A DNA stretch of 64,000 nt, taken from Lobulomyces angularis. Lineage: Eukaryota; Chytridiomycota; Chytridiomycetes; Lobulomycetales; Lobulomycetaceae. The notes below the pieces were generated by a model. The model was not told the DNA's origin and did no database searches. It saw only the letters and a program-made list of their open reading frames with translations. Positions 35,030 to 45,973 of the stretch are shown here, in pieces; within the stretch, counting starts at the first letter, position 1; the number at the start of each line of letters is the position of its first letter. Both the position numbers and the translations under genes were made by a program. The DNA lies in NCBI GenBank assembly GCA_027604685.1, contig JADHYX010000044.1:19816-83815 (forward strand), given 5' to 3'.

Positions 35030-36723
35030 TTAATATCCATAATCCTTATTATAATAATGTTTTTTGTGCTTTTTATAATGCTTTCTGTAACTATAATGTT
35101 TTTTGCTCCTGTATTTGTTGTAACTATCATAACTTCCATAACTATCTTGAGAATTTAAACTTTGTTCATTTTCATCTCCTTCATCTCCTTCATCGTCGTC
35201 CTCGTCGTCATCATCATCATCTTCAAAATTAACATCATCGTCATCATCGTCAAAATCAGCAGCTAGTTAAATAAAAAGAAAAATTATTAAACTATAAGTT
35301 CAGACCACTTTCTTTACCTTCAGGTCTCAATGCCACAGCATTTCTTTCCTCCCTCCCGTCTTTGTATGTTATCCATGTCTCAGTGCGATCACCAAAATTT
35401 CCCTCTTGTGGAGATGAAAACACTTCAGTTAATGTACCTTCTGCATCTAAGTTCCATTTATAGTCTCTTGCCCACTCCGGGGCATAGGATGGCCATCCTT
35501 TTGTACCAATATGATGTGGGGGGCCACTAAATATTTTAGTGATATGTAAACAGTAAAAATTGTTAAATTTCTCTTACGGATAAGCTGTAAGTTCTTGCGC
35601 ATCAACAGATGATGAAGTCAAGGATTGCTCTGCTTCACTCCCTTCGTTTTTACATAAGATTAACCAACAAAAAAAAATAAAATTTCACCTTCAGCATTTA
35701 AAGCAACGGCACTTTTTTCTTCTCTACCGTCTGCGTAAGTAACCCATGTTTCAGTACGATCACCAAAATTTCCTTTTTGGGGGCCAGTAAAGATTTCAGT
35801 TAAGGTACCCTTTGAATCCAAAGTCCATCTATAACGCCTAGCCCATTTTGGTGCATATTTTGGCCAACCTTTACTTCCTCGTTTGTGTGGCGGTCCGCTG
35901 ATTTATAGAAAATCGTTTAATTAATTTTAATATAAATTTTTTAATTACGGATAAACTGTAGCTTGTTGCGAAACCAATGATTGCTCTGATGTTGCATCAT
36001 CTTCATTTACATCTAATAAAGATAAAATTGGTATCGTGAACTTTTTAAAATTGCAAACCATCTGCTCTCAAAGCTACGGCACTTTTTTCCTCCCTACCGT
36101 CTGCGTATGTTATCCAAGTTTCTTTACGGTCACCAAAATTGCCCTTTTGAGGTCCAGTGAAAATTTCAGTTAATGTTCCTAGTTGCAAAGATTTATCAAA
36201 AATTACTCAAATAATTATAATACCTTGCTTATCAATCTTCCATTTATATTTGGTGGCCCACTTAGGCGCATACTTGGGCCAGCCCTTGAACCCTTTATGG
36301 TGAGGTTTTCCACTATAGTTGTAAAGTTAAACAAAACAAATTCAGAAAAAAGTGGAGTTTATAGCTTACGGATAAACTGTTAACGAAGAAGAAGTTAAGC
36401 TGGCAACTTTTGAATCAGCGGTTAAAGACTGATCTTGATCTTCATCATCTTCATCATCTGTAGCATCAGCTGAAAGATAGTATTTTTTTTTGTGGTGTTT
36501 ATGGTGTTTTTTATGATGATAACGACTATATCCTTTATGCTAAATATTAAAAATGAGTTTTTTATTTTGTAAAAAATAGCAGTGAATATACCCTGTTGTA
36601 CTTATGTTTATAATGTTGAACATAGTTGTCGTCACCTGCATAATAACTAGAAGGAGCGGAGAGGACTAGTAGTGATGAAGTAGCAATAATAACCAAGGTT
36701 GCTAACGAAGAATTTATTAACAT
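35030..36723 (-). CDS. Secreted protein with three copies of a novel-looking W/Y/G domain
   Basis: Start at 36723 with a signal peptide (INSSLATLVIIATSSLLVLS). The first mature part is Lys/His/Tyr-rich (HHKKHHKHHKKKYY), then comes a short acidic linker. Three copies of a domain of about 65 residues follow, each with the core GWPxYAPxWAxxYxW, LTEIF, GNFGDRxETWxTY and DGREExxAVAL. Each copy is followed by an acidic Ser-rich linker ending near a YP-intron boundary, so introns sit at matching places between modules. The C-terminus has an Asp run (DFDDDDDDVNFEDDDDDD), then another Tyr/Lys/His tail (KHYSYRKHYKKHKKHYY). I cannot place the domain in a known family. The tails resemble that of the DOMON protein at 8430-9644, suggesting a shared extracellular use. 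Confidence 0.85.
35320..35530 (-). repeat. W/Y/G domain copy 3 (most diverged)
   Basis: Encodes the copy with GWPSYAPEWARDYKWNLD and SSPQEGNFGDRTETWITY. It differs from the other two at several positions (Pro-Ser, Glu for Lys, SSPQE for TGPQK). It is in one exon. Confidence 0.85.
35690..35900 (-). repeat. W/Y/G domain copy 2
   Basis: Encodes GWPKYAPKWARRYRWTLD and TGPQKGNFGDRTETWVTY, very close to copy 1. It is in one exon. Confidence 0.85.
36055..36312 (-). repeat. W/Y/G domain copy 1, with an extra intron
   Basis: Encodes GWPKYAPKWATKYKWKID and TGPQKGNFGDRKETWITY. Unlike the other two copies it is interrupted by a short intron (about 36181-36222) between the two half-domains, which makes it the only two-exon copy. 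Confidence 0.8.
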
Positions 36724-36775
36724 TGTTGCTTAAATTTATTGTTGTAAGAAATAAACTTAAGATATTATAAAGGAA

Positions 36776-37148
36776 TGGAGGGCTTTGCTTTTTTGACACA
36801 GCCGAAAAAAATTATTGCTCTTCAGCATCAACCACAACCAGTTTCATTTGGATTTTGGAACCGTTTAAAGGTTGGTAAAACACTATAACAACTCAACTAA
36901 TTGGTAGAGAGAAGCTTCTATTGATCATAGTCACAAAAGTAGGAAAAGAAATATTTGGTATGGTAAAAGGTTTTTTGCATTTATAAATTTTTAAACGTAT
37001 TTTTGTTTTATTTTTAACTTTTTTACAAGATGTACTTTGTATTTTTTTAATTGGATTTTATATTCATTTCAGATCTATTTGTAACTTTGCAAGTAACATT
37101 ATTGTAAACAAATGTGCATTTATTACGAAGAAACAAATTTTCAAGTAA
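36776..37148 (+). CDS. Putative small membrane protein, three exons
   Basis: Not recognised. ATG at 36776 begins MEGFAFLTQPKKIIALQHQP, leading to SFGFWNRLK. A short GTTGGT...GGTAG intron joins to REASIDHSHKSRKRNIWY. A GTAAAA...TACAAG intron then joins to VLCIFLIGFYIHFRSIC, a possible membrane helix, and a basic end at 37148. The frame stays open across both splices, but there is no family match. It starts only 52 bp from the start of the opposite-strand secreted gene, so its promoter would overlap that gene. Confidence 0.4.
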
Positions 37149-37510
37149 TAAGAAGGACTACTAAATAACGACCCTTTTTTGTTCCTTTGTAAAATTAACA
37201 AAATAGGAAATAATAGAGTAGTTACATATCTAATAATCTTTTTCATTTAATTAAACTAAATTAAAAATTTGAAATGAAGATTCAGCCGCGTTACACAGGA
37301 TGAATAAATGTAATGCAAAATTATCACCTTTTTGTATCAAATTGCAAAGACATCAAGACAAATCAATTTTCGGTTTTTGGGATAATGAAATGACCGCAAA
37401 GAATTATTTTTTCAGATTTTATCATATTAGAATCTATTTTTCACCACTCAAATCAATAAATATACTTTTTTTATTTTATTTTTAAACTTATTTTAAAAAC
37501 CAAATATTGA
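37149..37510. other. Intergenic region
   Basis: About 360 bp before the receptor gene. A plus-strand open frame at 37300-37485 is AT-driven and unconvincing. Nothing else recognised. Confidence 0.45.
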
Positions 37511-38952
37511 ATGAGTTCACTTAATATATCCAGTAATCCCAATGCTGTAATTGGGACTTCAGTTTCTGCAACTGACAAATCAATGGAAACACTCTTAAAT
37601 GTTGCTATTGGCTTAGAAGCATTTAGTATGTTTTGTAGCTTAACAATACCTGTCATGTAAATAATCAATTAGCCTTATTACCTAACCATTATATTGTAAA
37701 TTTAGTTTTATTATAGCATGGAAGTATTCAAATGAGCTTACAAAAAGGTATCAAAAAAATTCTAATTCGTTGATTATTCAAAAACATAGAGTGTCATTTC
37801 AACTAACTGTAACTCTTGCGCTAGTAGAAGCTCTATACGCTGGCGCTCAAATTTTTTCTAATGTATATGTAACAGAAGGATTTTTATGCCAGTTTGGCAT
37901 CTTTCTTTATGTGTTCTTTGCATTACTTACAATTGTTTTATCCATGTGCATTGGTAATTAAATAAAATATTTTATGAATGTTCGTTATTTCCTTTCTAAT
38001 TTTAATTCTTTGATAATCCTTAGCAATCAATTTACAACTCGTTTTTGTATACAATAAAAGATATGAAAATGCTTTTAGTTGGTACATATTATGTTCTATA
38101 ATAGGATGTCTATGTTTGAGTTTACCACCTCTGTTTTTTAATGCATATGGTTCTCACATCTTTATTTGAAATCTGTTCTGATTATTTTCTAGGTTTTGAT
38201 GAAACTTCAAATTCATGTTGGTATACTCGTCAATACGACACCAAAATAGGGAATCTGTACATATCTCCCTTCAAATGGACTATGTTTTATATCCCAGCAT
38301 TAGGTATTGTTTTTCACTAAACCCAAAAAATAAAATAATATATATTAACACCATTTTTTTATCTTGAAGTATTTATAAGTTATTCTACTTTTGCATCAAT
38401 TAGTGTTATGGTCAAGTTAGCTCGAGCGCAAAAAGAGTCTATGTCATCACTTTCTGACAGTAATAGTAAACAGCAGCAAAAAGCAAAAAAAATCATTACT
38501 AAACTGGTTTCTCGCTTAATGTTTTATCCACTTATTCCGCTTTTCGCGCAGTTTTTTGTAAAGTTTTGATATATTTTTTGTTTATATTTTGAATAGAACA
38601 TCTATGGGGAGGCTGACTATGCAATTTCTCATGAAAACAAATTTAGTTTGTTAGTAGCCTCTTTTGTGGGAACAAGCATAATGGTATATTGGATATCTGA
38701 GTCACTAAATATTAATTTTATTTAAAGGGAACTTTAACCACTACCTTGTTTTTTTTAATTGATCCAAGTTGGATGAAGTTGAAAGCTGACATGTATAAAA
38801 GATGGTTTCCTACTAAAGTTCAAGATGCCGGCTCTTCTACTAAGGAAAGTGATTCAAAAAGTGCGATGCAGTCTGGTACTCTTCGCTTTTCACCTTATAA
38901 TTCTCACAATGAGGATGAAAATAGACATAAAAATGTTGCAAAATTTGTTTAA
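37511..38952 (+). CDS. Seven-helix receptor, cAMP/glucose-receptor-like
   Basis: Plasma-membrane G-protein-coupled receptor of the fungal/amoebal CAR-Git3-like type. ATG at 37511, short Asn/Ser-rich outside end with possible N-glycosylation (LNISSN). Helices are SMFCSLTIPVIFIIAW; FQLTVTLALVEALYAGAQIF; GIFLYVFFALLTIVLSMCI; FSWYILCSIIGCLCLSLP; WTMFYIPALVFISYSTFAS; RLMFYPLIPLFAQF; and VASFVGTSIMGTLTTTLFFL. A Cys in FLCQFG before helix 3 and a Cys in SNSCWYTRQYD could form the usual disulfide. Loop 3 has a SSLSDSNSKQQQKAKK stretch. The tail has many Ser and Thr, fitting phosphorylation. Ligand unknown. Confidence 0.8.
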
Positions 38953-39208
38953 GCTTAAATTTATTTTCCAATTTCTTTTTCGCAATTTAATTAGCATTTA
39001 TTTTATTAAAATTTTATTTAAATTTCCTTTAATCTTATTTATTTTCAAAAATAGAGGATTAAATTGTACTTTTACCAATACTTTTATTTTCATTAAATTA
39101 AAACAATCTATATAAGTGATTTAAAAATTATCTCACTTAACTTTAATATAATTTTGTACAATAATTACTGATTAAAAAACCTACATCTATAAAATTTATA
39201 TTTATATA

Positions 39209-42200
39209 TTATGGGATAGGGTTAGTAGTGGGTAAAGTGATTTGGTGCCCATTGCTGTTACTGATTGAAACACCTGTTGTTGCTCTTGATGCTACAATAT
39301 TGGCTTAGTGAGTTAAAATAAAAAATTTAAATTAACACATACCCTCTTTTTTTAAATTAACATTAATAAGATACTTCATGGTATTTTCAGCAGTAGTTTC
39401 CTTTTGTTGAACATTTTTCAAGTCCTTTCTTAATGTATTAATTTCTTTGATTAAAGTGACATTTTCCTGCATAATTCTCATGTTATCACTTCTGTGCATT
39501 CCTTGGTCTTTTGTTACTTTTTTTCTTAAGGACGATACTGTTTTTTCTAGATATTCTCGTTGTCTAGCATATTCTTGCTGCACATCTACTTCATAGCTTT
39601 CTCCCTCTTTGTCTCCTTCTTTACAGAACTTTTGATAAAGCTTTTTTAAACTTGACTAAAATAAATCATTACAATTATTATGCTGGTTCGATTTAAATTA
39701 ATATTGTTACTTTTAGCATTTTTGGTTCCTGAATATATTGTAAACATTCTATTAAATCAACTTTAAATCTCCAAACATTGGTAGAGAGCACCTTCCACCT
39801 TTCTCTTTCTCTTGTAACTTCACTTTCTGCCGCTTTTAACTGTATTTTAAGATCAGTAATAGCCAGCTCCAATTTAGAATTAGATTTAAAGTATTGATCT
39901 AGTTCAACATCCATATCCTATCAAAAAATATGCTTTTAAAAACTTTTTTTGTAAAACGATTTGAACACCTTTATTTGAGCAGTCATCCCCTGAATATCTT
40001 GCTCTCTAGGTTCTATCTGTCTTTTTAGTTCTTTAATTTTGTAATCTAACACAAATTTAAACTTTTCCAATTCTTGATTTTTCTTTTTTAAGTCATAAAT
40101 TCTTTTTTCTGATTTATTAATGATAAGTAATTTTAATAAAATTAATAAAAGCTACCTTTATCCTGTATCGTTTCATCACGTTCTTGTATCTTAAATTTTT
40201 ATGAAAATTAATATTGATATTAAAAACTGTAAAGCTACCTCTTTTTTCAGACCAGATATATCTTTTTCTAAACTTTTAATAACAGTATGCAGTTTCTTTT
40301 CTTCGAGATACATTTTATTAATTTCCGCCTTTTGAGCATCGATTTCACTTTGAAGTGTATTGAATTTTTTTCGCATTACTCCATTTTCACCTTTTAGTCT
40401 TAGTCCAACCTCTTTCTCATCTTTCAATTTTCTTTCATATTTGACTTTTAATCCTGCTATCTCAGTGTCCGCATCTTCTTCAGTTTCTCTAGTTGTTTCT
40501 TCAATTTCAATAAACTGACCTCTCATTTCACTTTTTAACTAAGTATCATAGCATTAATTATAATTTTAAGAAAAAAAAATAGTGCTGTACTTTATCTATT
40601 TCACTTTGTTTTTCTTTTAACTTTGTCTCAAAATGATTTACTAGATCTGCCATAACTTTTTCTTTAGCAATCTGCATATCTTTCATTTGTCGTTCCCATT
40701 GTTTGCGCAGGTCAGCCGTTTTTAATTGAATTTCTTGATATTTATCATACTCTGCCATTAATTTTGAATTATGGATGGTGTCAAGTTCCTGAAAGAAATT
40801 AAAAATTATTCTACACATTTTTCGAATGTACATACCATGAGCTCCTTAGTATGTCTTTCTTTTTCCTCACTCATTTCCTCATCGTGTCTTACCTCTTCCT
40901 TTTCTTTATCTGTTTTTAACACATTACTTGTAATCTTTAAAGCTTCAATCTCTTGCATAAACTTTTCAGTCACTTCTTTAATTTTTTCACTAAAATTCAT
41001 GTCTTTTAATCTAATTTGATACTCATTTTCCATTTTTAGTTCTTCAACTCTAGTTTTTAATTCAGCCATTAAAGAATTTTTTTCCTCTAAATCTGATTTT
41101 GTAACCAATATCTAATTTTTTTTGAACTTTCAACAAAATTTAAATAAAAAATATTTAACCTCATCCGAGTAAATAATTTCTTTAGAACTTTTGGCACCGC
41201 GGGTATCCTTATCACTTATTTTAAATACATATAGGCATCCATCTTCAGAAGTTGAGAATAAAAACTGATCGTCATAACTGACTCGCAGTTTTGTGATAAC
41301 ACTTGAATGTCCCTGATGCTCCTGGTAGTCACCCCCACCGTTGAATGCATTAGTTCCTCCACCTCCACTTTCACTCGTTCCCACTTGCATAGCTAAATTT
41401 GCTGATCCCAGGGGAAACCTCATGGATCTGATTTTTCCTGAAGTAGAACCTAAAAACATCATTTTTCCAGAGTGAGAAAGAACCACCTGTGTCAAAACCA
41501 CATCAGATTCTATTAATTAAATGTTAAAAAGTTGCAGCATAATCGTAATAAAAAAATACCAATTTCTCTTACAATTTGTGAATCTACGATTTCCTATTTC
41601 AAAAACATGAAAAGTTAAAATTTGCGAAGGAGTACTTTTAAAACCTTCAAGGATTTATCACTTCCAACAGCATAAATTGATTTACCATCTGGTGATGAAA
41701 CAGCACATGTGTAGGAACAACTTTTCAAAATATTTTCTCCTTCTCTTTTAAATGCGGATCCACCGCCGCCATTAACACCTGGCACACTGGTGCTAGCAGT
41801 TGCTAGATCTTTTAACCCCCAATCGTATATAGCTCCATCCATTCCAGAGGATATTATTTTTGAGTCATCAAATGACCAAAATAAACTTCTAACTTTTCCA
41901 TTATGGCCTTTCAAATTTCCCAGATTTTCAAAGTTCCAAGTAGAATATATTTGAATTGTATTTCCATGAACTGCGGCAAAATACTGTCCACCATTACTAA
42001 ATCGACACTAGTTGTTTTTAATTTGGTAAATAAATAAGTTTTTTAATTTAAAAAAAACCTCTCTGCATCCTCTAACAGTAAACTCACGAAAGGGTCGTAT
42101 ATCGTCAATTAATAAATTCATTAATCTTAATTTATCAGAAAATCCAACTAAAATGTAAAGTCCAGAAGGATGTAACGCAACTGAAAAAGCTTCCTCTGGA

Positions 42201-43781
42201 AAATATTTAACAATTTCTGAAGTTGATTCTGCATAATTCCAAACTCTAATGGATCGGTCAGATGAGCAAGTAACGATCAATGGCTTTCTAATACAAGTAT
42301 CCATCCCCGTAATTTGTCCATGATGGAATGGTTGTGAAAAGATTTCGAATTTTATATCCTCAGGCTGTTCAATTTTTTTTTGATTTACTTCAGTTTACTG
42401 AGAATTATTGATAACATACCTTTACATCTGCGTTCGCCAATAAAACACTAAAGATTTGATTTTTTTCAGTCGTACAAACTAACATATCTTCACTCTGTGG
42501 CATTGCTAAATTCACAACTCTAGAAGTTTCATCACTAACGGCAAATTCTTTAGACTTTCTGAACAGCTCTGTTCTTGTTGATGCTGCACCAGCTGATTGA
42601 TTCATCTGTGACGATTCATCTGATCTTTCGTACATAATAGTGGTTCCTGACTCACCACCTGCAACGAACCCCTTTAACATAGGAATCAAACTATGAACTG
42701 CTTTTTTTTGGGAAGTCAATCCGTAAAAATTAGAAATTTCACACTTTAATTCCCCATTTGACTCAAATATAAAAATTTTCCCATCATCCGTTCCAACGGC
42801 TATTTTTTCATCACCAACCCAGCAATGGGAAAGAAAATTCTACAGTAAATGAAAAGAAAAGGCAATAACAACCATAAATACTTCTATATTTACTTTTTTA
42901 ATTATAATAATACCTTTAATTCAAACTTTTGAATTGCTAATGGCTTCATTACTCCTTCTGAATATCTCAAAAGCTTAAATATTCCATTTCCTATAACACA
43001 AACCTGTGTATTGTCGTTAGGATTAAAGCTTACTTGGTTGATAACCATTCCAAAATTGGAATTCGAATTTGCACTATTAGAGAGTTGAGAAGCAATATTG
43101 GGATTCGCTGCAGCTGATTGATTAGATGGTGACGACACATTTTGAGAGATAGGAAAAGTAGTTTTTATTGAAGCCATTAATTTTGTCCTATAATTTTTTA
43201 GCAGGCTCAGGAAATATTTTAAAAATAGTACCTCTCCCAAGACCAGTAGTATAATGTCCAATCTTGCGAGCCTGATTGTGTTAATATATATTTTCCATCA
43301 CTTGAAAATGCCATAAATATGAATTCCTAATGGAATTTATATCAAGTTATCAATAAGAAAAAAGTTACCTTGCAATCTGAATCATTGGGAACCATAGTTT
43401 TTCTTCTTCTCATGGAATTGATATCATAAACACATATGGTTGGCTTGTCTCCACCCCTTTCAGCAACTGCAACATATCTCTTATTTGATGATACTACCAT
43501 GGCAGTTATTGCTTCACAGTTGTCAGATGCTGGTATAAATTTTTGAGTTTTAGTTTCTGTATTATATAAGATTATATTTGCTCCAGCTGGATATATGACC
43601 TATTTCAAAATCTTTTTTAACATTTGTGCAAAAAGTATGTAAAATATTACTGTTGTTTCATCTACAAAGGATATGTTATTTGCTACATCCCCTTTTAATC
43701 CAAAAACATGTCTATATTTTGGTAAAATTAAAAATTTTCTTCTAATTAAGTATACCTATGGGCTACTGCTGAAATTGACAT
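39209..43781 (-). CDS. CFAP57: CFAP57 (WDR65), axonemal WD-repeat/coiled-coil protein
   Basis: Motile-cilium protein needed to place a subset of inner dynein arms. ATG at 43781: MSISAVAH, then [20 protein letters not shown] and [16 protein letters not shown], close to the CFAP57 start. Two WD-repeat propellers fill 43700-41130 (for example [24 protein letters not shown] strands, [30 protein letters not shown]). The C-terminal half (41108-39209) is long coiled coil ([40 protein letters not shown]). The last small exon ends at 39209 with a Thr/Pro tail. More than a dozen exons. This is one of the strongest signs of a flagellated life stage. Confidence 0.95.
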
Positions 43782-44162
43782 TTTATTGGTTTTTTTTTTC
43801 GACGCGTTAATTTCAAACTGAAAGCTAAAAAACAGCAGTTACCAATATGGTTGCTTAAGATAATAATAAATTTACTTATATGGCAAACTCTTCTCAATAG
43901 TTGCTGTTTAAACTATTATGATATCATTTTGAATTAATTCGAATAAAGTAGAATATGGTAACGTTGGAGCATTGTGGTTGGGCAGCAGCTGCTAACTCTG
44001 CTGGTTGGAATGCACTGGCCTTCATCTTAGACTAAATTGCTTGTGTTAGAGCATATCAAACAGAACACTTAAAAGTTACAATAAGTTTGAAGGACGTGGT
44101 TTGAGTGGAGGAAAATTCAGAACCTTATAACCCTTCACTTGAAAAAAAAACTTTAAGAATAA
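43782..44162. other. Divergent intergenic region with a possible upstream ORF
   Basis: Between CFAP57 (minus) and the next gene (plus). A 26-codon plus-strand ORF at 43955-44035 encodes MVTLEHCGWAAAANSAGWNA plus six more residues. Its base composition is clearly richer in G and C than the surroundings. It could be an upstream ORF of the 44163 gene. Confidence 0.35.
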
Positions 44163-45756
44163 ATGGTTATTACAGCATCAACAACCAGAAACAATCAGGA
44201 TTTGCAATCACTATATCAGCTTCAACATGATATACGAGAAGTTGTCAAGGGAAAAACTCCAAAACTAAATGATATTCAAGAACTGGGTGAACGTACCTTT
44301 AAGGCAAACATATTGTACGAGAATACGTTAGCAAAGCTGGAAAGAGAAAAAAGAAAATTAGAATCAGTAATGAAACACATTTGGGATGGCTTTGATAGGG
44401 CAGTATTACCATTATGGAAAGTGGAGTCAGTACAACCATTTTTCTAAAATTTTTCTTTGATACTTAACAAAAATATAGTGACGAATTGATTTCAGTTTAT
44501 GATGATTTGGTTACAGTTATGCGTTCATTGGAAGAATTAAATTCTCAAAAAGACCCTCTTCCAAGCAACTCTTCAAAACTTTTAAAACTACAAGAGGAGC
44601 TTCATATCATTGAAAACGATCACTGTGTTAATGGACTATACGTTCCGCTAGGGTGGAAGCGAAATGACAGGATTCCGACGGGCCAAAGTATTCTTGCTTT
44701 ATTGTTTTCTAGAAATTACAAACTGGTTAGACACATTCAAGAAAAGGAGCCAACAGGTATATTTTTGAACTATCAATTTTGTAATATCTTCTTTTTACAA
44801 GTGTCCTCAAAACTGATCCCACTTGAATTAAGACTGAGAAATATAGTTCATAATCTTCAGATGATTAAAGATAATTATACAGACCCCTTTGAAGACGAAT
44901 TTGGGTAAATTTTAGAGATTATCTTTTTCTTAATGTTATGTTTATAAGGCCAATCCCAATTGATCAAATTGAAATTGGTGTTTTGCAAGAACAACTTTCT
45001 GCTATCGAAAACTTGCAAGTTGATGGAAAATTTGTAGACGATGACGGATCCGTTCCCAGCGGACAAGGAACTTTGCACTCACTATTGGAAGAAGGTTATG
45101 ATCTGGTGCATGATTGGTATTCAGTTTCAGTAAATATTCTAAATAATTTTTATTTTAGTTTAATAGCTGCCGAAAATAAAGCAACCAGTGAAAATGACTT
45201 ATTGAACGGTGCAATCAATCAAGCACGTCACGTCGCTGATAGTATTTTCAACAACGCAAGTCGTGTTACCAAGGATATGGCAACTGAAGCCCGTTCTGTT
45301 TCTTTGACTACTCTTCACACTTTACAGGCAACCCTTGAGCAGGGTAGCGATATACTAAAAAAAGTAGTGGTAAACCCTGCAGATTCTTTAAAGTCCACGT
45401 CCAAAGTATTGGCATCAAGTACTCGAGGAGCATTAGGATTTTTAAATAAGCTTTACGGCGAATTTGAGCCAGTAGACCCTTCTCTACTTCATACTTACGC
45501 GGCAATAAAAAAAATTAGAAATGACCTGAAACTACTTCGCAATGAAATTGACTTGATAAAATTAAGACCTAATAACAAGGTGGATGAGGTAAACCTTAAT
45601 AAGCGATTAAGGATACTGCAGGAGGAATTAGATATCATTGATGGCCAAAAGGTTGACGGAAAATTTTTAAACTCAGACGGTGACATTCCCAGAGGTCAGG
45701 CTTTATTATCGTCGCTTTTAGACGAAAGCTACTGTCTCATTGCTGAAATTATATAA
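44163..45756 (+). CDS. DUF2408-like fungal protein with repeated modules
   Basis: Function unknown; the family as I know it is fungal. Exons join in frame: the first ends KVD via a GTCAGT donor at about 44424. A repeated unit is visible three times: LQEELHIIENDHCVNGLYVP with GQSILALLFSRNYKLV; LQEQLSAIENLQVDGKFVDD with GQGTLHSLLEEGYDLV; and LQEELDIIDGQKVDGKFLNS with GQALLSSLLDESYCL. Between copies 2 and 3 is a helical segment (GAINQARHVADSIFNNASRV, ATLEQGSDILKKVV). It is probably a soluble cytosolic protein. Assignment to DUF2408 is from memory of its WxxxD/DG-F/LL pattern and should be checked. Confidence 0.65.
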
Positions 45757-45973
45757 AATATATTTCTATATATTTTCTATACATTTAAATTTAATATGAA
45801 CACTGGTTAGTCTGACAAAAAAAGCCAATTTTTAAGAAAAAATGTAAATTTATTTTTGGTACTTATTTAATAAAGAAATTTTTTTTATCGTCATTCACAT
45901 AAATAAAACTGATAGTTATTAAAAAAGACATTAAAAATAGTCTAAAAAAAAGCTTTTGTTTTTATTCTATTTT

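Noticed and set aside
37300..37485. Plus-strand 61-codon frame before the receptor gene
   Set aside because: Phe/Lys-rich as expected for random AT-rich DNA; no splice or motif support.
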